Below, in pieces: positions 6,080-10,091 of a stretch of DNA of 10,091 nucleotides. The stretch is taken from contig JAPSIJ010000061.1 in NCBI GenBank assembly GCA_031178805.1, positions 1-10,091 on the forward strand, read 5' to 3'. The stretch comes from Cellulomonas sp. (GTDB lineage: Bacteria > Actinomycetota > Actinomycetes > Actinomycetales > Cellulomonadaceae). Position 1 is the stretch's first letter. Every line of letters starts with the position of its first letter. Position numbers and translations under genes: made by a program. The notes beneath the pieces were generated by a model. The model searched no databases and had not been told where the DNA came from. It saw nothing but the letters and a program-made list of their open reading frames with translations.

Positions 6080-6675
6080 CCGGCGACCCGACCGTGCCCG
6101 GCCCCGACGAGCACGACGACCCGCACGCCGGCCACGGGCACGACGCGCACGACCACGGCACCGGCCCGCACGGCCCCGAGCCGCTGCCGGGCGTGGACAC
6201 GTCCGCGATGCACGCGACCGTCGACGCCCTCGCCGCGGCCCTGCACGAGTACGTCGACACCGCCGCGGGCGTCCGCGCGGAGTTCGGCGCCGGCGAGGCG
6301 GACGAGGACCCGCGGGTGCTCGCGCTGGAGACCCGGGTCTCGGGGGTGAACGCGCGGCTGTACGACCTGCTGCACGAGAGCCTCGGCATGCACTCCGAGC
6401 TGACCGGCATGACGTGGGAGGACGAGTCCCGGCCCGCCCAGGAGGCGGCCGAGGACGAGGACACCGACGAGTTCCACCTCGGCTTCGTGGTCAGCGTCCC
6501 GGCGGGCCCGACCGACCAGACGATCGACGCGGTGCTCGGCATCGTGGACAACGGCGGCGCGGAGATCGTCGAGCGGCTGCTGGACAGCGGCTTCACCGTC
6601 GAGGGCTGGGGCGCGTCCCGCGGCGCGCCGGTGTCGTTCGACGACGACGCGGACGACGAGGACGACCAGCCGTGA
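6076..6675 (+). CDS. Unrecognised protein inside the acyl-CoA carboxylase operon
   Basis: 199 residues, family not recognised. The GTG at 6076 overlaps the beta-subunit stop (GTGA), and its own stop overlaps the epsilon start in the same way, so all three are probably translated in coupled fashion. Three parts are visible: a His/Asp-rich tail (1-40) with HAGHGHDAHDHG at 17-28, able in principle to bind metal; a likely helical section (45-110), in which VDALAAALHEYVDTAAGVRAEF (49-70) looks amphipathic; and an alpha/beta-looking core (131-185, from DEFHLGFVVSV to TVEGWGASRGAPVSF) followed by a strongly acidic end DDDADDEDD (189-197). No membrane helix, signal peptide or cysteine is present. A second possible start is ATG at 6208 (Met45), which would drop the His-rich tail, but the overlap favours 6076. 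Context suggests an accessory factor of the carboxylase; no activity is claimed. Confidence 0.8.
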   Translation: MTGDPTVPGPDEHDDPHAGHGHDAHDHGTGPHGPEPLPGVDTSAMHATVDALAAALHEYVDTAAGVRAEFGAGEADEDPRVLALETRVSGVNARLYDLLHESLGMHSELTGMTWEDESRPAQEAAEDEDTDEFHLGFVVSVPAGPTDQTIDAVLGIVDNGGAEIVERLLDSGFTVEGWGASRGAPVSFDDDADDEDDQP

Positions 6676-6896
6676 CCGACGCCCTGCCGCACGTCCAGGT
6701 GGTCCGCGGCGCGCCGGACGACGTCGAGCTGGTCGCCCTCGTGGCCGGGCTCGTCGCCGCCGCCGCGCCGGGGGAGGACGACGGACCGGAGGACGCCGCG
6801 CCGCGCACCGGCTGGGCGGACCGGTCGCGCACCGTGCCCGGCGCGGGGGCGACGTGGCGGCCCGGGCCGGACGCCTGGCGGCGCAGCCTGCGCTGA
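6672..6896 (+). CDS. accE: Acyl-CoA carboxylase epsilon subunit
   Basis: Small actinobacterial subunit that bridges or stabilises the alpha and beta subunits of acyl-CoA carboxylase. 74 residues, within the usual 60-90. It has the family pattern: VQVVRGAPDDVELVALVAGL at 8-27 (the conserved VRGxP...EELAAL start, likely a helix), a variable acidic linker, then TGWADRSR (46-53) and a Trp-rich C-terminal end GPDAWRRSL (65-73). The GTG start overlaps the stop of the unknown gene (GTGA). In other actinobacteria this gene usually follows the beta subunit directly; here the 199-residue ORF comes between. A stem-loop follows 1 base after the stop. Confidence 0.88.
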   Translation: MTDALPHVQVVRGAPDDVELVALVAGLVAAAAPGEDDGPEDAAPRTGWADRSRTVPGAGATWRPGPDAWRRSLR

Positions 6897-6929
6897 GCGC
6901 CCGCCCCGCTGCTCGCCCGCGGCGGGCGC
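6897..6929 (+). terminator. Stem-loop after the carboxylase operon
   Basis: GCGCCCGCC (6897-6905) pairs perfectly with GGCGGGCGC (6921-6929), a 9-bp all-GC stem with a 15-base loop. It starts directly after the accE stop and ends 3 bases before the -10 box of the next gene. No U-tract. A competing inner stem (6915-6920 with 6922-6927) is possible. It probably ends or reduces read-through. Confidence 0.45.
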
Positions 6930-6932
6930 CGG

Positions 6933-6938
6933 TAGGGT
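6933..6938 (+). promoter_or_regulatory. Predicted -10 box, leaderless promoter of the DUF885 gene
   Basis: TAGGGT followed by 7 bases and the GTG at 6946, the same hexamer and spacing as the cyclase promoter. No Shine-Dalgarno is present between the box and the start. Confidence 0.55.
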
Positions 6939-6945
6939 CGGCCGG

Positions 6946-8667
6946 GTGACCACTGCACCCACCGCCAGCGGCGGGGCGCCCGAGCGTCCCGCGACCCCGA
7001 TCGACGCGATCGCCGACTCCTACGTCACGACGACCGCCGCCCTGGACCCGATGGAGGCCACGGCTCTCGGCATCCCGGGCCACGACCACGAGATGACGGA
7101 CCTGTCCCCCGCCGGCCACGAGGCCCGCGCGGAGGCCGCCCGCGCCGTGCTCCGCGAGCTCGACGGCCAGCAGCCCGTGGACGAGGTCGACCGGGTGACG
7201 CTCGCCGCGATGCGCGAGCGCCTCGGCCTGCAGCTCGAGCTGCACGACGCCGGCGAGACGCTGGCCGACCTCAACGTGATCGCCTCCCCGGTCCAGGGGA
7301 TGCGCGACGTCTTCGACCTGATGGCCACCGACTCGCCCGAGGGCTGGTCGGCCGTCGCCCAGCGGCTCGCGGCGCTGCCCGACGCCGGCGCCGGCTACGC
7401 CGAGTCGCTGCGCCTGGCCGCCTCCCGCGGGCGGGTGCCGGCGGTCCGGCAGGTCCGCGAGGCCGTCGCCCAGGCGCGCGAGCTCGCCGACCCGTCGTCG
7501 TCGTTCTTCACCTCCTTCGTCGACGGCCCCGAGGCCCGCGCCGCGATCGCGGCGGGCGGGGATGCGCTGCGCGCCGACCTGGAGCGCGGCGCCGAGGCCG
7601 CCCGCCGGACCTACGCCGAGCTCGCGACGTTCCTGCAGGACGAGCTCGCCCCGCAGGCCCCGGAGGCCGACGCCGCGGGCCGCGAGCGCTACGCGCTGTG
7701 GTCCCGGTACTTCCTCGGCGCGGCGGTCGACCTCGACGAGACCTACCAGTGGGGCCTCGAGGAGCTCGACCGCGTCGTCGCCGAGCAGGAGCGCGTGGCC
7801 GCCGAGATCGCCGGCCCCGGCGCGACCGTGGAGCAGGCCGTCGCCGCGCTCGACGCGGACCCGGCGCGGACGCTGCACGGCACCGCCGCGCTGCAGGAGT
7901 GGATGCAGGCCACCTCCGACGCGGCCGTGGCCGCGCTGGACGGCGTGCACTTCACCATCCCGGACGCCATCCGCACCCTGGAGTGCCGGATCGCCCCGAC
8001 GCAGAACGGCGGGATCTACTACACCGGCCCGTCCGACGACTTCAGCCGGCCCGGCCGGATGTGGTGGTCGGTGCCGCCGGAGGTGACCACGTTCAACACC
8101 TGGCGCGAGAAGACGACCGTCTACCACGAGGGCGTCCCGGGCCACCACCTGCAGATCGGCCAGGCGGTCTACAACCGCGCGACGCTGAACTCCTGGCGCC
8201 GGCTGGCCTGCTGGGTGTCCGGCCACGGCGAGGGCTGGGCGCTGTACGCGGAGCGGCTGATGGCCGACCTCGGCTTCCTCGACGACCCGGGCGACCGGCT
8301 CGGCATGCTCGACGGGCAGCGGATGCGCGCCGCCCGCGTGGTGCTGGACCTCGGCGTGCACCTCGGCCTGCCCGCGCCCGAGCGCTGGGGCGGCGGCACC
8401 TGGGACGCCGACAAGGCGTGGGAGTTCCTGCGGGCGAACGTGAACATGCCCGAGGCGTTCATCCGGTTCGAGCTGAACCGCTACCTGGGCTGGCCCGGCC
8501 AGGCCCCGGCCTACAAGATCGGCCAGCGGATCTGGGAGCAGGTGCGCGACGGCGCGGCGTCCTCGGCGCGGGCGCGCGGCGAGGAGCTCGACCTGCGGGC
8601 GTTCCACGCCCGGGCCCTGGGCATGGGCGCGCTGCCGCTCGACGTGCTGCGGGACGCCCTGGCCTGA
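6946..8667 (+). CDS. DUF885 family protein, probable zinc metallopeptidase
   Basis: 573 residues, normal for the DUF885 family (about 550-620). The zinc motif HEGVPGHH is at 394-401 (His394, Glu395, His400), and GHGEGWALYAE at 427-437 supplies the likely third ligand glutamate. Other family-typical text: NGGIYYTGP (354-362), WREKTTVYHEG (386-396), NMPEAFIRFELNRYLGWPGQAPAYKIG (from 500). Members are thought to act as peptidases or dipeptidases; few have been characterised and the substrate here is unknown. There is no signal peptide or membrane helix in the N-terminal 40 residues, so a cytoplasmic place is likely. The GTG start follows a leaderless promoter and the acc operon terminator, so it is likely its own unit. 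It converges on VKOR, with a shared strong hairpin between. Family sure, activity inferred. Confidence 0.92.
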   Translation: MTTAPTASGGAPERPATPIDAIADSYVTTTAALDPMEATALGIPGHDHEMTDLSPAGHEARAEAARAVLRELDGQQPVDEVDRVTLAAMRERLGLQLELHDAGETLADLNVIASPVQGMRDVFDLMATDSPEGWSAVAQRLAALPDAGAGYAESLRLAASRGRVPAVRQVREAVAQARELADPSSSFFTSFVDGPEARAAIAAGGDALRADLERGAEAARRTYAELATFLQDELAPQAPEADAAGRERYALWSRYFLGAAVDLDETYQWGLEELDRVVAEQERVAAEIAGPGATVEQAVAALDADPARTLHGTAALQEWMQATSDAAVAALDGVHFTIPDAIRTLECRIAPTQNGGIYYTGPSDDFSRPGRMWWSVPPEVTTFNTWREKTTVYHEGVPGHHLQIGQAVYNRATLNSWRRLACWVSGHGEGWALYAERLMADLGFLDDPGDRLGMLDGQRMRAARVVLDLGVHLGLPAPERWGGGTWDADKAWEFLRANVNMPEAFIRFELNRYLGWPGQAPAYKIGQRIWEQVRDGAASSARARGEELDLRAFHARALGMGALPLDVLRDALA

Positions 8668-8679
8668 GGCGACGCCCGG

Positions 8680-8717
8680 ACGACGGCCCGGTCCCCGCGC
8701 GGGGGCCGGGCCGTCGT
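8680..8717. terminator. Strong bidirectional hairpin between converging DUF885 and VKOR genes
   Basis: A 17-bp stem (8680-8696 with 8701-8717) around a GCGC loop, complete except one T-G pair at 8692/8705. It sits in the 64-base gap between the two stops (8667 and 8732). CGGA (8677-8680) can also pair with TCCG (8721-8724) in an extended form. No U-tract, as is common in GC-rich actinobacteria. It would serve both converging transcripts. Confidence 0.8.
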
Positions 8718-8731
8718 GCGTCCGTGCGGGC

Positions 8732-9433
8732 TCAGCCGAGCAGCGACGGCCCGTACTTGAGCAGGATCGCGGCGGCCAGCAGCACCAGCCAGGCCGCGGT
8801 GACGTACCAGTCCCAGCCGGCGGCGACGAAGTCCCGCGCCCACGGGCCCGCCCGGCCCGGCAGCCGCAGGTGGCCGTCCCGGACGTTCCACCGGGTCAGG
8901 CCCGCCCAGACCAGCGTGGTGGTCACCGTGATCAGCAGGCACCACGGGCACAGCGCGCCGATCACGAAGTACGACTGCAGGAACAGCCAGTAGGCGAACG
9001 CCAGCGCCACCGTGTACAGCGCCTGGGTGCCGAGCATGAACCACCGCGGGAACCGGACCCCGCCGATCGCCGCCACCGAGATCGTGATGACCACGACCTC
9101 GAACGCGATGCCGAGGAACGCGTTCGGGAAGCCGAGCAGCTCGGCCTGCCAGGTACGGGCGACCGTGCCGCACGAGATGACCGAGCTGATGTCGCACGCG
9201 AACGTCGCGTCGGGGTCGGCCGCCAGGTGCCAGGCCTCGACCGAGAGCACGAACGAGGTGTAGAGCCCGATCACGCCGGACACGACCATCTCGATCGCCG
9301 TGCGGCGGCGCCAGGACCGGCGCGCCGGGGAGTCCGGGTCGTCGGCCACCGGGTCCGGCACGGCACCGGCGGGGATCGGGTCGGCGGTGCCCGCGCGCGG
9401 GCGCGTGGCGCTGTCCTCGGTCACGCCGGTCAT
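8732..9433 (-). CDS. Vitamin K epoxide reductase (VKOR) family membrane protein
   Basis: Membrane quinone reductase that reoxidises a DsbA-like thiol oxidase outside the membrane and passes electrons to menaquinone, so it supports disulfide formation in exported proteins. 233 residues. A disordered charged N-terminal tail (1-44) precedes membrane helices at about 47-70, 103-124, 131-151, 155-177 and 211-226. All four functional cysteines are present: loop pair Cys80 and Cys88 (CDISSVISC), and active-site CPWC at 162-165 in the fourth helix. The FPNAFLG stretch (102-108) is typical of bacterial members. No fused thioredoxin domain, so the partner DsbA must be encoded elsewhere. An AGGAGG (9449-9444) 10 bases before the ATG sets the start, unlike the leaderless neighbours. 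Divergent from maf. Confidence 0.94.
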   Translation of the reverse strand: MTGVTEDSATRPRAGTADPIPAGAVPDPVADDPDSPARRSWRRRTAIEMVVSGVIGLYTSFVLSVEAWHLAADPDATFACDISSVISCGTVARTWQAELLGFPNAFLGIAFEVVVITISVAAIGGVRFPRWFMLGTQALYTVALAFAYWLFLQSYFVIGALCPWCLLITVTTTLVWAGLTRWNVRDGHLRLPGRAGPWARDFVAAGWDWYVTAAWLVLLAAAILLKYGPSLLG

Positions 9434-9443
9434 GGTCGCATCC

Positions 9444-9449
9444 CCTCCT
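9444..9449 (-). promoter_or_regulatory. Shine-Dalgarno of the VKOR gene
   Basis: AGGAGG on the minus strand, 10 bases before the ATG at 9433. A weak -10 candidate GATGAT lies at 9468-9463 on the same strand, which would give a leader of roughly 20-25 bases; this promoter is only tentative. Confidence 0.6.
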
Positions 9450-9492
9450 GGGAGTCCGGACCATCATCGCGGGCCCCCGCCGGGCCGGGCGC

Positions 9493-9506
9493 GGGACGTA
9501 CGTCCC
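9493..9506. promoter_or_regulatory. 14-bp perfect palindrome in the VKOR/maf divergent region
   Basis: GGGACGTACGTCCC reads the same on both strands. It lies 60 bases before the VKOR start and 98 before the maf start. With the tentative VKOR -10 at 9468-9463, it falls at about -40 to -50 from that start, a usual place for an activator. The symmetry is seen; binding is inferred. Confidence 0.35.
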
Positions 9507-9517
9507 CGGCACCGGGA

Positions 9518-9579
9518 CGGCGGTGCCGCGGCGCGGCAGCACGGCGGTGCGGCGGTGCCGCGGCGCGGCAGCACGGCGG
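9518..9579. repeat. Two 30-base identical direct repeats, period 32, each holding a 15-bp dyad
   Basis: Bases 9518-9547 and 9550-9579 are identical over 30 bases. Each copy contains TGCCGCG-G-CGCGGCA (9524-9538 and 9556-9570), a perfect 7+7 inverted repeat. Dyad centres at 9531 and 9563 are 32 bases apart, about three DNA turns, so both face the same side. Relative to the predicted maf start of transcription (9604) they lie at -73 and -41. This could be a paired operator or activator site, or a slippage duplication of GC-rich DNA. A degraded third copy may follow from 9583. Confidence 0.6.
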
Positions 9580-9591
9580 CACGGCGCTGCG

Positions 9592-9597
9592 TAGGCT
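9592..9597 (+). promoter_or_regulatory. Predicted -10 box, leaderless maf promoter
   Basis: TAGGCT followed by 6 bases and the GTG at 9604, one base tighter than the other three leaderless starts in the window. No Shine-Dalgarno is visible. The second dyad (9556-9570) covers the -35 region. Confidence 0.5.
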
Positions 9598-9603
9598 CGC
9601 GGC

Positions 9604-10091
9604 GTGACCTCCCTGGTGCTGGCCTCCGCCTCCCCCGCCCGCCTGGCGACCCTGCGCGCCGCCGGGATCGAGCCGCAGGTGTCGGTGTCCGCCGTCGACG
9701 AGCTCGCGGTGCTCACGGCGGCCGGCGACGTGCCGCCCGCGGAGGCCGTGCTGCTGCTCGCCCGCGCCAAGGCCGAGGACGTGGCGCCGCGGCACGACGG
9801 CGCCCTGGTGCTCGGCTGCGACTCCATGCTGGAGCTGGACGGCCGGGTGCTCGGCAAGCCCGCCGACGCCGCGGACGCGGCCGACCGCTGGCGGGCGATG
9901 CGCGGCCGGTCGGGGCGGCTGCACACCGGGCACTGGCTGGTCGACCGGCGGGACGGCAGCGACGCCGCCGGCGCCACGTCCACCACCGTCGTGCACTTCG
10001 CCGACGTCACCGACGCCGAGATCGACGCCTACGTCGCCACCGGCGAGCCGCTGTGGGTGGCCGGCGCGTTCACCGTGGACGGGCTGGGCGG
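9604..10091 (+). CDS. maf: Maf-family nucleoside triphosphate pyrophosphatase, 3' end missing
   Basis: Hydrolyses non-canonical or excess nucleoside triphosphates to monophosphate and pyrophosphate; Maf proteins are linked to house-cleaning of the nucleotide pool and to septum arrest when overproduced. 162 residues are visible of about 190-220, and the window ends inside the gene. Motifs: LASASPARLATLRAAGI at 6-22 (phosphate-binding SPxR, Arg13), GCDSMLELDGRVLGKP at 71-86 with the catalytic Asp73 and Lys85, and GEPLWVAGAFTVDG at 147-160 (usual GEPxxxAGAY). The Ser in CDS replaces the Thr of the common DT pair, a frequent actinobacterial form as far as I recall. The start follows a leaderless promoter. 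Its place after birA and the carboxylase genes matches the accD5 locus of mycobacteria. Confidence 0.92.
   Translation, partial: MTSLVLASASPARLATLRAAGIEPQVSVSAVDELAVLTAAGDVPPAEAVLLLARAKAEDVAPRHDGALVLGCDSMLELDGRVLGKPADAADAADRWRAMRGRSGRLHTGHWLVDRRDGSDAAGATSTTVVHFADVTDAEIDAYVATGEPLWVAGAFTVDGLG

Noticed and set aside
6092..6170. His/Asp-rich stretch as a cation-efflux or urease/hydrogenase accessory protein signature
   Set aside because: A short His-rich tail alone is not diagnostic; no P-loop, membrane helix or other metallochaperone motif is present in the rest of the protein.
5959..8607. 882-codon minus-strand open frame covering the unknown ORF, epsilon and DUF885 genes
   Set aside because: Composition is a mirror of the plus-strand genes (Val/Arg/Gly/His-rich, no motif), while the plus-strand frames carry recognisable catalytic motifs.

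Overview
The window is about 10 kb of very GC-rich DNA with dense, short-spaced genes, G/C-ending codons, GTG starts and 4-base GTGA gene overlaps. The protein families are actinobacterial: an acyl-CoA carboxylase beta subunit with its small epsilon subunit, an Rv1264-like class III cyclase, a VKOR homologue without thioredoxin domain, and a Maf of the SPAR type. I infer an actinobacterium, probably of the order Micrococcales (Cellulomonas-like). The genus is an impression, not a measured result.

Layout. (1) 1-960: the 3' part of a fold-type I PLP aminotransferase, plus strand. It converges on a minus-strand block. (2) 4340-970, read leftward: monofunctional biotin-protein ligase (birA), then an adenylate cyclase coupled to it by a GTGA overlap, then a Bcr/CflA-type MFS exporter. 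(3) 4475-6896, read rightward and divergent from birA: acyl-CoA carboxylase beta subunit, an unrecognised 199-residue protein with a His-rich N-terminus and acidic tail, and the carboxylase epsilon subunit, all joined by GTGA overlaps. (4) 6946-8667: a DUF885 zinc-peptidase-like protein with its own promoter, ending at a strong hairpin shared with the converging VKOR gene (9433-8732, minus). (5) 9604-end: maf, divergent from VKOR and cut by the window edge. No intergenic gap exceeds 170 bases. I saw no tRNA, rRNA, CRISPR array, insertion sequence or phage gene.

How it fits together. Biotin ligase next to a biotin-dependent carboxylase beta/epsilon pair, with maf following, resembles the birA-accD5-accE5-maf order known from Mycobacterium tuberculosis. 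Here that order is expanded by the unknown ORF, the DUF885 gene and the VKOR gene. The ligase would biotinylate the alpha (BCCP-carrying) subunit, which is not in the window. The beta subunit carries Ile at the position that is Asp422 in Streptomyces PccB, which suggests broader acyl-CoA use than a strict propionyl-CoA carboxylase.

The most interesting signals are regulatory. Four genes share a leaderless layout, TAG-(G/C)(G/C)-T followed by 6 or 7 bases and then GTGAC. The cyclase version is buried in the last codons of birA, where codon choice turns A/T-ending. A GTGA-N6-TCAC dyad of CRP/GlxR type lies centred near -39.5 from the predicted cyclase start, which suggests cAMP feedback on the gene that makes cAMP. 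The VKOR/maf divergent region has two identical 15-bp dyads exactly 32 bp apart (centres -41 and -73 from the predicted maf start) and a separate 14-bp palindrome. The other candidate for something undescribed is the unknown protein inside the carboxylase operon.
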